A DNA stretch of 64,000 nucleotides from Monodelphis domestica (GCF_027887165.1 NC_077232.1:58740706-58804705); one strand, 5' to 3'. Counted from the stretch's first letter, positions 23,141 to 34,944 are shown. Made by a program: numbers and translations. Notes: generated from the letters alone by a model not told the origin.

Positions 23141-23349
23141 TAGGGCAGCTAGGTGGTTCAGTAGATTGAGAGCCAGATCAAGATATGGGAGATCCTGGGT
23201 TCAAATCTGACCTCAGATACTTTCTAGGTGTATGACCCTGTTCAAGTCACTTAACCTCTGTTGCCTAGCCCTTAACACTCTTCTGCCTTGGAACCAATAC
23301 ACAGTATTGATTCTAAGATGGGAGTTAACAGTTTAAAATAAAAGACTAA
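23141..23349 (+). mobile_element. SINE1-type SINE, full length
   Basis: Complete order from GGGCAGCTAGGTGGTTCAGTAG through the B box GGTTCAAATCT to TTCTAAGATGGGAGTTAACAG. The flanking words AAGACTAA at about 23131 and 23343 look like a short target-site duplication. Confidence 0.93.
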
Positions 23350-23486
23350 ATTCAAATCCTTTGATCAGGTCCCCATCTTCCCAAGTTCCATGTCTACTTT
23401 CCCAAGGAGTTCATGGACAATAAGGTGAGTGAAGTTTAAGTTTAGTGATTTTACTAAATTTTATCATTTATCATTATTAGACATGC

Positions 23487-23555
23487 TAGGGAAGTCATTG
23501 AAGATGCCACATGGAACTCATAGTGTAACAGTAAAAGACCAGCCACAAATCAGTG
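23487..23555. repeat. Repeat shared with 20690-20762
   Basis: GAAGTCATTGAAGATGCCACATGG..., same orientation as the 20.7-kb copy. No known family recognised. Confidence 0.65.
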
Positions 23556-25425
23556 ATATCAGATCAGTATAGAAATGTAGGAAAATATGTTCCACTTTAG
23601 GCCTATTTTTTCTTCTCTTTGCATTTTTTCAGTGTAGACAGCTAGAAAAGGCAATGAAACTATAGTAAAAAATACATATATACAAAATAGTATATATGAT
23701 AATATATAATATGATGTCTAAATGTATCAAATGAACTAGCTTTTTGTCAAATGCCTATTTCTTTATTCATACACATTCTTAGGTCAACACACAACTCTGA
23801 ATAGATCAACACTATGGCCAAGAGTAGTAGAATGACTGATTTGATGGATGCATCCAAATGAAAGGTCAATTTTTCTCCTCCTTATAAGGACCAACATAAG
23901 CCAAGTTCATCAGTTGGCCTGCCCTCATTATACCTGTCCTAAAAGTCAATAGCCTTGTATTCTAGACTCTGTGGAATCTAGATTTCAGACTATATAACTC
24001 ATTTAAACTGTGACAATATCCACATAATAGAGCAGGAAAGGGTGGCATTTGAATCAACTCAATCAAGTAATCCTTTCATCTTAATTTCTGGGTGTCTATT
24101 GACATTCAATTTGAATTGACATTCAAAATGATTTGAGGAGGACATGAATTTTCCTTAAGTAGTCCTTGTGTCAAAGATATCACATGGCACAAAGGAGACA
24201 GACAATTTTGGTGTCATTCCCTATTCTAAAATCTGGGGAAATCTCTCTATTGAACAGATCAGAATATTGACCTTTGACTATAAAATATCAAAGTGAAATT
24301 TTATTAATAGGAAATAAAATTGTGTGCTCTCCAATTGAATTATGCTATACTTGTTTCATTTCCCAGGATCATTTTCAGTGGGGATTTTTCCTGGGGTCTC
24401 ACTGTGGCAGGTCACTATTTTTATCTCTCAGAGAACCTCATCTATAGCTTTCCTGCTCCCTAGTTTCAGTGACTCCTTCAAATGCCCTCTCATTGTATCC
24501 TTTTGTAGTATCCTCATACTGGCATCCTCTGGTGGCATATGGGACAAAATATTTTCTCTGGTTCCCCTAGGGAACATAAATACTTTTCTTTTTGGTTTAA
24601 CTTGGATTCCAGCTTCCTCTACTAGAGCTCATGTCTCCAAGGATTTTTCTCCTTACGAGGCCAATAAGGAAGAGGGTTTTAGTGTTATTTTTGAGGACTA
24701 TCTTTGGAACACTCATTTCTCCCAATTCAGACAGTGGAAGTCCCTAACACCAAAACTTTCCTTCCCATTCTCAAGAAGGATGATTAAAAGCCCCAGCATC
24801 TTTTATCCATATATAACCAGGCTTGAGTCCTACCCATAACTGGATATTCCTCACTTGAGGGTGGAGTATAACAATCACTCTCCTTTGTTTCCCAATTTGC
24901 TTTCAGCAAGTACTTATGTTCACCAGTCCCATTCCATATAAGGGCTTTTTCTCCCTCTTCCTTTCCTATGGCATGCATGCCCTCAAGTTGCTACCATTCA
25001 ACTCAAACATGGTGGGAGGAGGTAGTGGTGGAGGGAATGAAAGGTCTAATGCAGGCCACACATATAATTTACAGCACTTCTCCACCTCATTTTGCATGTG
25101 TACACATGACTACTTTGTGACTCACTTTCCTTATTGGCAAGATGAGAATACTAGTCCCAGACAACATTCATCTTTGCTAGGCAATCAATGAACATGAGTA
25201 CATTAATAGACAAGATTTTAATGCTCTACTCAATCATATTCCACTTGGGGAAAATCCAGAATTTGCAAGGCCCCATTGCTCTCAGGATTGTACATTTATG
25301 TCTCAACTATATTTATGTAGCCTTTGAAAAATGGCTTGAACTTCCTAGTAATTAATACAAATGCCAGGGCTGGATTTTTACAGTGGCCAAAGGGAGTGTC
25401 TTAAATCATGACAGTTAAACACGAT
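23556..25425. other. Unassigned sequence with a 165-codon open frame
   Basis: A plus-strand frame at 24342-24839 stays open for 165 codons (MLYLFHFPGSFSVGIFPGVS...), and a 91-codon frame follows in another phase at 24916-25191. I see no domain, no convincing start context and no known repeat. One open frame of this length is near the chance expectation for 64 kb of six-frame sequence, so I do not call a gene. The region is otherwise free of the common repeats, which is itself unusual here. Confidence 0.35.
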
Positions 25426-25429
25426 GTAG

Positions 25430-25520
25430 TGATGTAGTAGAAAGAGAACTGGTTTTGGAGTCAGAGGATGTGGGTTTGAATCTCAGCTCTTTCCCCTTTG
25501 TGACTATAAAGAAGTCTTCT
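25430..25520 (+). mobile_element. MIR SINE fragment
   Basis: GTAGTAGAAAGAGAACTGG..TTTGGAGTCAGAGGATGTGGGTTTGAATCTCAGCTC is the MIR 5' half. Confidence 0.75.
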
Positions 25521-25989
25521 AGACTCCATGAACCTCCTTTCTCTCAGAGGCATCCACTCCTTCCATAAAGAAGAATGCCCAAGACTAACACAAACATTCC
25601 AAATTCCATTTAGAGTTCTCTGCAACATTTCCCAAAGGAAACATTTTGCTGATAGATCATATCACACCATCACTCCTAGGAGTAGTTTTTCTCCGATTCC
25701 TATCTACCCAACCTTGGGTGCAAGTAGCATCCCATACGACCTTTCCCATGCACTCCACTTGGGTCACCTTCTTCTTTTGTAAGACTGCCCATGTGTTTCA
25801 GCTCTTTGGTAGTCAGCTGTGCCTAGTCAGTACAGAAAAAAGAACTCCTTAGGTCAAGATATTTCTTTTCCAATTATCTCCTTCCCACTAAAGAGTTGGA
25901 CACTTCAAACTGTCTGTCCCTTAGATCTCAAACTCAGAACTTACACATCCTTCCCCCATGCAGTCTATAATCCATATTTTTAAACTAAC

Positions 25990-26225
25990 ATTTACATAGT
26001 GTTTACTATATGTCAGACACCGTGTTGAGCAATTTTACAGTTATTATCTCATTTTATCCTTGAAACAGTCCTGGGAAGTGGATACTATTATTGTTTCTAT
26101 TTTATAGATGAGGAAACTGAAGCAAAGAGAGTTATGTGACTTGCCCAGAGTCACCCAGCTAGTAAGGGTCTGAAACTGGATTTGATCTCATTCTTTCTGA
26201 CTTCCAGGTCCAGCTCTCTATATTT
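25990..26225 (-). mobile_element. MIR SINE
   Basis: Complement of a long MIR copy: ATTATCTCATTTTATCCTTG, ATAGATGAGGAAACTGAAGC, GTGACTTGCCCAGAGTCACC, GACTTCCAGGTCCAGCTCTC. Confidence 0.85.
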
Positions 26226-26254
26226 GGTTTCCTGAGACTCATTGGAAGTGCAAA

Positions 26255-26480
26255 CCTCCCCAGGAAGTCCTCCCTGATTCCTGTCAGCTGCTAGTGCCTT
26301 CTGCTTTAAGGTTACCATGAATCTACTCAGTATGTATTTTCTATCTACCTGTATATGCACATGCCATCCCAATTTAAATGCCAGTTCTGTTTTTCATTTT
26401 CCTTTGTGTCCAAGGTTAACCTGGTTTCTGGCACATAGTGAATCCTTAATACATGCTTATTAGAATGATTGATTGATAAT
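26255..26480 (+). mobile_element. L2 LINE 3' end
   Basis: CAGGAAGTCCTCCCTGATTCC starts a typical L2 tail region, which ends with TTTCTGGCACATAGTGAATCC and terminal GATTGATTGAT repeats. Confidence 0.85.
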
Positions 26481-26629
26481 CATAAATCCTTCCAGGACTG
26501 CTTCATAGTTAGGCTTAAATAGTAAATTTAATCTAGCTTCCAACGTGCCCGACAGCTAGCACCGGAGCCATGTAGAGTATCTTGGTTTTCAGAATGCTTC
26601 TAGGTGGCATTTAATTTTTTTTCTTTTTA

Positions 26630-27095
26630 ATTTTTTCCATGGTTATGTGATTCTTGCTATCTCTCTCCCCTCTTCCTTCCCCACATCCTGGAGTTGACAA
26701 GCAATTCCATTGGGTTATACATATATTATCACCCAAATCCTATTTTCATATCATTCATTTTTTGTAAAAATCTTTTAAAACTGAAACCCCAAATCCTACA
26801 CCCATACAAACAAGTGATAAATCACATGTTTTCTTCAGGATTTCTACTCCCACATTTCTTTTTCTAGTGTAGATAGCATCTTTCTCATAAGTCCCTCAGA
26901 ATTGTCCTGGATCATTGCATTGCTTTTAGTAGCAAAGTCAGTTACATTTGATTGTCCCACAATATTTCAGTCATTATGTAGAATGTTCTCCTAGTTCTGC
27001 TTATTTCACTCCACATCGGTTCATGGAGGTCTGTCCAGTTCTTATAAAAATCCATTGATTCATCATTGCTAATAGCAAAATAGTATTCTATCTAG
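26630..27095 (-). mobile_element. L1 3' end, reverse orientation
   Basis: From the T-rich edge at 26630 it carries reverse L1 3' UTR text (AATTCCATTGGGTTATACATATA, ATTGTCCTGGATCATTGCATTG) and then the complement of the ORF2 C-terminus (GAATGTTCTCCTAGTTCTGC, ATAGCAAAATAGTATTC). An older subfamily than the 61-kb copy. Confidence 0.85.
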
Positions 27096-27378
27096 GTGGC
27101 ACTTTAGCATTATAAGAAGAGCCAACTTTTGCCCTGAATTCCTGAAGTGATACATGTAGGTCACTGTCTCCCTTACAAATGGAAGGGCCAGAGGAAGCCA
27201 CCAGATCTACAATAGGTAAACATTTTTGGAGTATTTATAAAGTCAGTGATAAGAATGTGACAGGATAAGAAGGCTTGGAAAGACTTTGATCTGTCCTGGT
27301 GAAAGGGATGCTTACATAAGTGGGATCATGGTTTTATTTACATATCTAAGTAGCTGAGTTTTTGCTTAATAAATGTAT

Positions 27379-27566
27379 TTTTTAAAATCCTTACCTTTCA
27401 TCTTAGAATCAATACTGTATATTGGTTCTAAGGCAGAAGAGTGGTAAGGGATAGGTAAAGGGGACTTGCCCAGGGTCACACAAGCTAGGAAATATCTGAG
27501 GTCATATTTGAATCCAGGACTCTAGGCCTGGCTCTTAATCCACTGAAACCACCTAGTTGCTCCTAC
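27379..27566 (-). mobile_element. SINE1-type SINE, reverse orientation
   Basis: CCTTACCTTTCATCTTAGAATCAATACTG begins the tail complement, and the copy ends with CCACCTAGTTGCTCC. Near full length. Confidence 0.93.
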
Positions 27567-28680
27567 CTGCTAAATCAGAAAAAAAGATCAGTGTGTTTTT
27601 GCTGATTTAATTTCCCTGGAAAAATGTGTAGCAATTTTGTTTATTTTCAGCACTTAATGGCTAATTTGGAAAGGAGTCTGTGAGAAGTCTGATTCTCTTG
27701 TTGCCTCTCATCACCATCTTACTAAGTGACAACATGACCTCAAATTCTCCAGTTCTATTAATGCCACTTGTTATTGGTGTTATTTTACTGTAGTCTTTTT
27801 TGAATTTTCTTACATTTGGGGCAATTGGCCACAGAACAAAGTGTCTAGTACATCACAGCTAATTAGTCAAATTGTACTTGATCAAATGGTTTGTTGGTTG
27901 GATAGTTGCTTGAAAAACAGTTAGATTGTGGGTTCCCTGAAGGCAGAAACCACACCCAGCACAAGACTGCCATGTGGTACAAGAACTTGCCCTTCATGCC
28001 TGGACAATGGGTAGTCTACTTGAGCTGAACTTGTCATCTGGAATGTGTAGAATATCTTCTTTAGGAAGGTAGGGTTAATTCAGCAGAAGAGAGTTAAGAA
28101 CAGTAGAAAAGAAGGAATTGAAATATACAAAACAGGAAAGAATTTACTCATGTATTAAGATTTAGAAAGAGAGGTCAGACCAAGAAAAAAGCCAGTGAGA
28201 TAATCAGGACTATCCCTAAGATCTCAGGGCAAAGACCTGGGGTTAAAACATTTTGTACAATGCTTCTTCCTTTGCCCCTTCCCCAGAGCCCATCGACACT
28301 TTTATTTCAGGAAATCAAATTTAAATTAATATCCAGGATAGCTTAGAATCCCCAAAGGGACATTGACTCATCTTGTTTGCCCTGGAAAGGAAAGATGGTG
28401 GAGTTGGGAGCAGATTACAAACTAATTGTAGGTGTATGAACCTCAAGATTTTTTTAGAGCTATCTGAGGAGTCAGCCATCTCCCTCTGCTTGGATTGCCT
28501 CTCTGGCTAACCTCCTGTCACAACAAAGTGGAGCCTCCTATCCCTGGGAGACTTTTTGGGAGATAAGATTTCGGAAAGTACTGTGCAGGCATAAGGTGTT
28601 ATTGGTATTCCCCCACCTCTTTCTTTTTCTAGTTAAATCAATATTTTAAGGAGAACTGTGGCAACTTAGGAGTAATAATA
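27567..28680. other. No recognisable feature
   Basis: Unique-looking. A short L2-like tail word (GTGGGTTCCCTGAAGGCAG) lies near 27929. No ORF of note. Confidence 0.4.
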
Positions 28681-28681
28681 A

Positions 28682-28918
28682 TATTATCTAAAATTTATAT
28701 TGTGCTTTGAAGTTTACAAAGTGATTTACATATGTTATCTTATTTGATCTTTGTAACAATGCCATGAGATAGTTGCTTTTATTATCTACATTTACAGATG
28801 GGGAAACTGAGGTAGATAGATACATGGTAAATGACTTTTGCAGGGTCATAGAACCAGTAAGCATCTAAGACAAGACTTGAACTGGGTCTTGCTGACTAGC
28901 ACTCTAGCTTCCCCTTAA
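28682..28918 (-). mobile_element. MIR SINE, reverse orientation
   Basis: TGTGCTTTGAAGTTTACAAAGTG, TTTACAGATGGGGAAACTGAGG and CTTGAACTGGGTCTTGCTGAC are the MIR landmarks read from the 3' end. Confidence 0.9.
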
Positions 28919-29035
28919 ATTTTCATGGGTAAGTACTCTTCTCCATCAAATTTCATCACCTAGTTGAATAGTCATAGTCAGGTTATAAGACTATAGGAGG
29001 CCAGATTTTCAATTCATATCACTTCAATTCAACTT

Positions 29036-29375
29036 AGCAAACATTTATTAAGTGCTGACTTTGTGTGATGCACTTTGCTAGACGCTGGATATACGAAGAT
29101 TAAAATCAGAAAAAGCCTTGTATATGTAGGAAAGAGCACAGGAGCTCTGAGCCTTGAAGGGAGCCAGAGAGTCTAAAAGATAAAGGTGAGGCAAGAGCAT
29201 GCCAGACAAAGAAGGAATATTTAGTATGGGAAATATCGAGTAGGTTAGTCTAGCTGGGATGTAGCGTTCCTGAAGGAGAGGAATGGAATCTTTCTGGACA
29301 GATAGTGTGGAGCTGGATTATAAAGGACTGCAAAATTCTTTACATTTCAGGGGGAAATGAGTGATTGTGGAATTG
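29036..29375 (+). repeat. U1 ancient repeat, longest piece
   Basis: Begins AGCAAACATTTATTAAGTGCTGAC...GGATATACGAAGAT, continues with GAGCCTTGAAGGGAGCC and CATGCCAGACAAAGAAGG, and ends with GGATTATAAAGGACTGC. This is the order expected for the unnamed family also seen at 19047. Confidence 0.6.
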
Positions 29376-30884
29376 TAATCAGATCAAGGACACGATGCCT
29401 TTACCAGCATTAGACCTGTGGACAGCTCTGCTCATGTCACTGCAGAGAAGCTGATGTCACTCCCATGTCACAATGAGAGGCTGGTAGAAGGCTCTGCATG
29501 GAGGCAGGAATTTAATAAATAGTTGTTTGACTGGATGGATGAAGGATTGTTTCTCCAGGTATCTGCCTCACACTTCAGGTGGCTGAATTAAGCAGGGAGT
29601 GATTTCAGCCTGACAGCTTGAAGGCGATATGCCATGACTATCCATCCCTCTGTTAAAGGTCGGGGATTTTTCAACACTTCTATATGTCCTAGTAATTTTC
29701 CTTTTGTTGCCAACCTGGAATCTTTATGTAAAATGGTACAACTTAAGGACTGATCAGACTTTCACACTGACTTTCTTTTGTTTTAAGTAAGATGCAGTTT
29801 TATAGCCCTCAGATAGGGTTCAATTAGTAGCTTGCAGGCTAATCTCTCTGGCTGCTTCCATCTCATTTTTCCAGCTCAGCAGGTGTCATTCTCAGATGCT
29901 CCATCTCCTTTGACTACATGCCAGCTTGCCCCTGTCCCCAGGAACCTGAACACCTCGACCACCTGGCTGAAAGCTGACACGACCCATTCTCTTAGCTCAG
30001 AGGAGGGGAGGGGGTAGAAATGGAGGAGCAGGAACTTGGTGGACCAACATTCAAGAAAGGAGTAAACAACCCTTAAATGTACTAATAAAACATTCAAGCT
30101 CTGGGAAGGCAAGAATGCTGGAAAAGGAAAATTTTAAGAAGTATTTTACAATAAGAATTAGAGACTTCTACAGCAATTAATCCAGATCAAGTCAGGATTA
30201 ACTTGGAACGTTTAAAATAGGGAAAGAGCTGAGACTTTTAATTTTCCCGACCAGAGCTGCGACTAGGAGTAGGTCATGAGCAGTCACTAGGGCACAATTT
30301 AGCAAGAGAGCACAAGAAGACACACTTTTAATAAAAATGAATAATTTGGGTGCTGAGAAATTCCACTCTTTATGTTACTGAGGGAAATATGTATTCAATA
30401 GTGCCAGACTACATGGCTTACAGTTACAGCAACTAGAACCTTAACTGGATAGTCATCCAGAGCTGGTATATGTGCAGACTGTCTTGTCCAGTTCTGTTGC
30501 CAGATGAGGCCAAGAAAGGACCTCTCATCTGGGAAATCTCTGCCATTGTGGGACTCTATATTTTGGGCTCCTTTTCCATTCTTGCTTTGCTTACAGAGAC
30601 AGTCTGCCTGTGGAAGGGGGTATGCTGAAGAGCAAGGTCCCAGAAAACAATTCACAAACCCTGGGAGTGGTGAAAGTTTTCTCATAGAGCTGTAATATTT
30701 TAAAATCCAAACCACTCCTCTCACAAATGAAAAACTGAAGTTAAGGTAGGAGAACAGAGCTGTAACGAGCAATTATTTCATCCGGAACAGCAAGAGTTGG
30801 TAGTGGGTGGGGTGGTAGTGATAATATAGAGGGGCAGCACAGACTGATGGGGGAATGGCAGACAGTCTGACTGGAGGGACAGTA
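29376..30884. other. No recognisable feature
   Basis: Low-copy-looking sequence with comparatively few repeats. A 125-codon minus frame at 30395-30772 and a 78-codon minus frame at 29876-30112 show no recognisable domain. Confidence 0.4.
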
Positions 30885-30982
30885 CAATCATTAAATAAGC
30901 AACAAGCATCTTTGACAGACTCTGGTGATATAGAAACAAAAATGAAAAAGTCTCTGCCCTCAATGAAGTTATATTTTAAGTA

Positions 30983-31020
<38 letters not shown>

Positions 31021-31212
31021 TGATCTATCTATCGATCTATCCATCCATCTACCCATCTACCTATGTACCCACATACCTATGTATGTATGTATGTATGTAT
31101 TCCTCCATCTACCCATCTACCTATGTACTTACCTATGTACCTATGTATCTATGTATCTCTCTGTCTGTCTATCCATCCATCTATCTATCTATCCATCCAT
31201 CTATCTATCTAT

Positions 31213-31254
<42 letters not shown>

Positions 31255-31800
31255 CTCTACCTATGTACCTACTTACCTATCTATCATTATCAATAATTAT
31301 ATATAATCACATATATGATTATACATAATCTGATAGGTATTTAATCTACCTAGTAATATCTAATTAATAAATTATATTAATATCTAGTTGTTATAACTAT
31401 ATATAAAATTACATATTATATATTATCTAATAGGTAGGTAGTTAATTTATAATAGTAGATAATATCTGACAGTCAGATGAACAGATGGATAAATAGATAG
31501 TCTGCAGGTGTATACAAAATAATACATAGCAATTTGGGTGGGTGGGGGGAATGCCAGCAACCAGGGTAGGGGAATGAGTCTGAAAAGCACTGATGTGCTT
31601 TGAGCTGGGTGTTGGAGGAAACCAGAGGATCAAAGAGATCTCTAGCATTTAAGGAGAGACCTATGGTAGGTATTGGGACCTGTTCATTGAAAAGGCCTAG
31701 GGAGAGGTGTGGAATATCTTGTATGAGGAATAGTATGAAGGCTAAATTGGCTGAACTGGGGTGTACATGAGGGTAGAGCAAGCCTGGAAAATTCTGTTGA
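30885..31800 (+). repeat. U1 ancient repeat split by microsatellites
   Basis: The head at 30885-30980 (GTGATATAGAAACAAAAATG, CTCTGCCCTCAATGAAGTT) and the body at 31555-31800 (AATATCTTGTATGAGGAATAG, GAAGGCTAAATTGGCTG) belong to the same family order as the copy at 29036. A TCTA array and AT-rich sequence lie between them. Confidence 0.5.
30981..31262. repeat. Compound (ATCT)/(ATGT)/(CT)n array
   Basis: About 280 bp of ATCT, CATC, GTAT and CT units. The tyrosine/serine/leucine-rich frames here are translations of the array. Confidence 0.97.
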
Positions 31801-31884
31801 AATGCCAAACAGAGCAGACCTGTCAGGAGAGGATATCAGAATATCATCTGTCCCCCAGAGGGTCTAACATTCTTTATCCTAGAG

Positions 31885-32412
31885 CAGGAGTCACCAAACT
31901 TTTTACACAGGGGGCCAGTTCACTGTCCTGAGGGACATTAGAGGGTCGGACATTAGACCATTAGAGGGTCGGACTATAAAAAAAAAAAAACAAACCATGA
32001 ACAAATCTGCTGCTGTCTGGGATAGTGGAGGCTGCAGTGCTGTCTGTGATGGACCTGTCACACCTTGCACAGACACATCACTGCTACCACTATACCGGGC
32101 AGCAGTATACACAGGGCAGAATCTCCTTCCCCAGATCGCTGCTCATCATGCTGACATCTTCCATTGGGCAGCCACATAATCCTTTGTGCGGCACCTCATT
32201 CTCATTCAGTTACTCTCAGAATAAGGTGCCACACAAAAGATTGTGTGACTGGAAGTAGTACTGTACGTGAGCGGTGTCACGCTTTGCAGCACTGCCACAT
32301 ACAGTGCACTCTCACTGACCACCAATGAAAGAGATACCTCTTCTAGAAGTGCGGTGGGAGCCGGATAAATGGTCTCAGGGGGCTGCATGTGGCCATAGTT
32401 TGGGGACCCCTG
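31885..32412. mobile_element. Non-autonomous hAT DNA transposon (OposCharlie-like?)
   Basis: Terminal inverted repeats: the left end CAGGAGTCACCAAACTTTTT and the right end GTTTGGGGACCCCTG pair as hAT/Charlie termini. The flanking octamers TCCTAGAG (31877-31884) and TCCTGGCT (32413-32420) share 5 of 8 bases, fitting a decayed 8-bp hAT target duplication. The termini and the GGGGGCCAGTTCACTGTCC stretch recall the OposCharlie group, which is known for horizontal spread among tetrapods. That name is from memory. About 528 bp, no transposase, with a small internal tandem duplication near 31938-31975. Confidence 0.7.
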
Positions 32413-32587
32413 TCCTGGCTGGGGAAAATTATTTCCTGAGAAGTAGGTACATGGTGATAGGATCCTGGGAGGGATGGTATTGAACAGTGGTGTGGGCTGA
32501 CAGAGGGGAAAGGTGAAGGGAAGAAGCATTTATGGTATGCCTGCTTTGTGCCAGTTGTTCTGCTACATGCTTTAACAACAACAAAAA

Positions 32588-32650
32588 AACCAAGCCTCAC
32601 CTCTCTTGGAATTGATACTAAGTATTGGTTCCAAGACAGAAGATGCCAAG
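32588..32650 (-). mobile_element. SINE1 3' fragment
   Basis: The complement of the SINE tail (TACTAAGTATTGGTTCCAAGACAGAAG) breaks off at a T-run. Confidence 0.7.
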
Positions 32651-32664
32651 AGATTTTTTTTTTT

Positions 32665-32840
32665 TTACAAATATTAGCTCATTTGATCTTCAGAGCAACT
32701 CTTTAAATTGTTGTGCTATTATTATCTCCAATAAACAAGTGGAGAAACTGAGGCAAATGGTGCTTGGGGGTGGGGTTAAGTGACTTGCCTAGAGTCACAG
32801 AGCTTGTAAGTGTCTAAGGCCAGATGTGAACTATGGTCTT
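32665..32840 (-). mobile_element. MIR SINE, reverse orientation
   Basis: TAGCTCATTTGATCTTCAGAGC, GTGGAGAAACTGAGGCAAA, AAGTGACTTGCCTAGAGTCAC. Typical MIR order. Confidence 0.85.
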
Positions 32841-33029
32841 CTGCCTCCATGAGGTGAGCCACATAAACAATATTTTCCTGAATGCAGGTACCCTGGGATC
32901 TGCTCTATCCACTACACAATGCTGACATTAGGTTTTTTTCCTATGGAATTTTCACATGATCTAAAGGCATTTTTTATGATATCATATATCCTAATCTATT
33001 GAGCCATCCCTTAATTTTCTTAGACCTCG

Positions 33030-33190
33030 TTGTCCTAGTTTTTCTCAGACCCGTAACACTCTACCTTATAATATACTCATTTGTCTACATGCCACATTTC
33101 CCCCTTGATCCCTCTGCCTCCTACTGTAAGTTTTTTTGAAGGCAGGAACCATACCTTTTTGACTATCTCAACCTCACTGACAATCAGAAT
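33030..33190 (+). mobile_element. L2 LINE 3' fragment
   Basis: Ends with TTTGAAGGCAGGAACCATACC, an L2 tail variant. Decayed. Confidence 0.5.
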
Positions 33191-33404
33191 ATCTTATCAT
33201 TACTAAGGCTTCTAAATCATCTAATTCTTGGTGGTTCTCAGAATGTGACTGAATATCCCTGGGAGTCTTCAACATCCTTTCAAGGGGATTAATGTGGTTA
33301 AAACTATATTATTAGTACTAAGATATTTTAATTTCTAATATGATAATTAACCACAGATATAATCTACATGAACAAAATATCTTTGGGGGGTCCTCAAGAA
33401 TTTT

Positions 33405-33642
33405 TAGGGCAGCTAAGTGACTCAGTGGGTCTGGAGTCAGGAAGATGAATCATCCTGAGATCAAATCTGACCTTAGACACTTATTACCTGTGTGATCCTG
33501 GGCAAATCACTTAACCCTTCTTGCCTCAGTTTCCTCATCTGAAAAATGATCTAGAGAAGGAAATGGCAAACTACTCTAGTATCTTTGCCAAGAAAACTCC
33601 AAATGGGGTCGCAGAGTCAGAAATGACTGAACAACCAAAAAG
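33405..33642 (+). mobile_element. MAR1-type SINE, near full length
   Basis: Head GGGCAGCTAAGTGACTCAGTGG, core GTGTGATCCTGGGCAAATCAC, then GAAGGAAATGGCAAACTACTC, CAAGAAAACTCCAAATGGGG and the terminal AGTCAGAAATGACTGAACAAC. Confidence 0.95.
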
Positions 33643-33654
33643 TTTGAGAACTTA

Positions 33655-34265
33655 TGACTTAGTGCAACCTCCTAGCTGTTGCAAAAAGCATCCTTAACAG
33701 ATAATCCTATAACCTCTAATTGAATACCTCTCATTGTGGGGAGCTCACTACTTTTCAAGGTATCCTGCTTCTTTTTAAAAACCCTTACTTCTGTCTTGGA
33801 ATCAATACTATATATTGGCTCCAAGGCAGAAGAGTGGTAAGGACTAGGCAATGGGGGTCAAGTGACTTGCCCAGGGTCACACAACTGGGAAGTATCTGAG
33901 ACTAGGTTTGAACCTAGGACCTCCCATCTCTAGGCCTGGCTCTCAATCCACTGAGCTACCCAGCTGCCCCCAAGGTACCCTGCTTTTGAATAGCTCTAAT
34001 TGTAAGAAAATTATTTTTTGTTGACCTGAAATTTTTAAAAATTACTTCCCACCTTTGGTTCTAGTTGTGCTTTCAAGCACAACACAGAACAATTTCACTC
34101 CATCTTTCACATGCCTATTCTTCAAATATCTAAAGACTGCAGTCATGTTTTACTTAATGTTTATGCAGATGCAACAATCCTCAGTTGTCTCATTCATGCC
34201 TCTTTTGCCATGGTTTCAAGAATTTCTCACTCTCCTGCTTGTCTTCCTCTGCACAAACTCTAGAT
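33655..34265 (-). mobile_element. L3/CR1-like LINE, split by a SINE
   Basis: 33655-33770 and 33986-34265 form one reverse CR1/L3 3' region (CTCATTGTGGGGAGCTCACTAC; TTGGTTCTAGTTGTGC; CTTCAAATATCTAAAGACTG). The SINE between them is bracketed by CAAGGTATCCTGCTT (33756) and CAAGGTACCCTGCTT (33971). Confidence 0.75.
33771..33970 (-). mobile_element. SINE1 full-length copy in CR1, with TSD
   Basis: Full reverse SINE from CCCTTACTTCTGTCTTGGAATC to the head complement GAGCTACCCAGCTGCCCC. A 15-bp target-site duplication with one mismatch brackets it, so it is younger than the CR1. Confidence 0.96.
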
Positions 34266-34399
34266 GGGGGCCTGGAGCTTGGGAAAGATTTCAGGACTGG
34301 AGATGTGGATTTAAAAGTTATCAACATACAGAGGTCATAGTTTAAAGTTGTAGTAGGTATATGTTCCCTAAAGGAAAGAATATGAAGAGAAGATCTTTG

Positions 34400-34605
34400 G
34401 ACTGAAGTCATGGTTCAATGGGAAGACCATTGGATATGGAGAGAATATACCTAAATTCAAACTGTGGCTCAGCATGTTACTACTGGTATGATCTTGGGCA
34501 AGTGATTTCCCTTCCCTGGGCCTCAGTTTCCTTGTTTGTAAAGTAAGGGGGTTGGACTAGATGAGCACAGAGGCATCTTCCATCCTTGAACCTATTCTCA
34601 TGTAT
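34400..34605 (+). mobile_element. MIR SINE
   Basis: GAAGACCATTGGATATGGAG, GATCTTGGGCAAGTGATTTCCC, CTCAGTTTCCTTGTTTGTAAAG and GGTTGGACTAGATGA are in MIR order and well preserved. Confidence 0.88.
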
Positions 34606-34769
34606 TCCTAGCTTGTATCTCAAAAGCACAGTACCTTGCTTAACATGGATGGTTAATTCATATGTATTCTACTGAACAAAATATTGGGAAGGTAATTATA
34701 ACTGGACATATTTGTAGAGAACTTGAAAAAAGTTGACTGGATTGCATTTTCATTATATCCATATGATTG

Positions 34770-34935
34770 GATAGAATTTTCCTTATATCAACCCTGAAAA
34801 GTATAGTGCAAATATTGTTAAACCCATTTTATAGGTGAGAAAACGGAGAGATCCAGGGATTTACAGAACATCCTAGTACTAATGTGGCAACCAGAACTTG
34901 AATGGGAGTCTTTTCATTCCAAGCCCTAATCTCTT
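34770..34935 (-). mobile_element. MIR SINE fragment
   Basis: ACCCATTTTATAGGTGAGAAAACGG and the following region match the MIR complement. Confidence 0.6.
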
Positions 34936-34940
34936 CCCCT

Positions 34941-34944
<4 letters not shown>

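Noticed and set aside
30981-31262. Possible CRISPR-like or tandem gene array
   Set aside because: Plain TCTA microsatellite with no spacers; eukaryotic sequence context.
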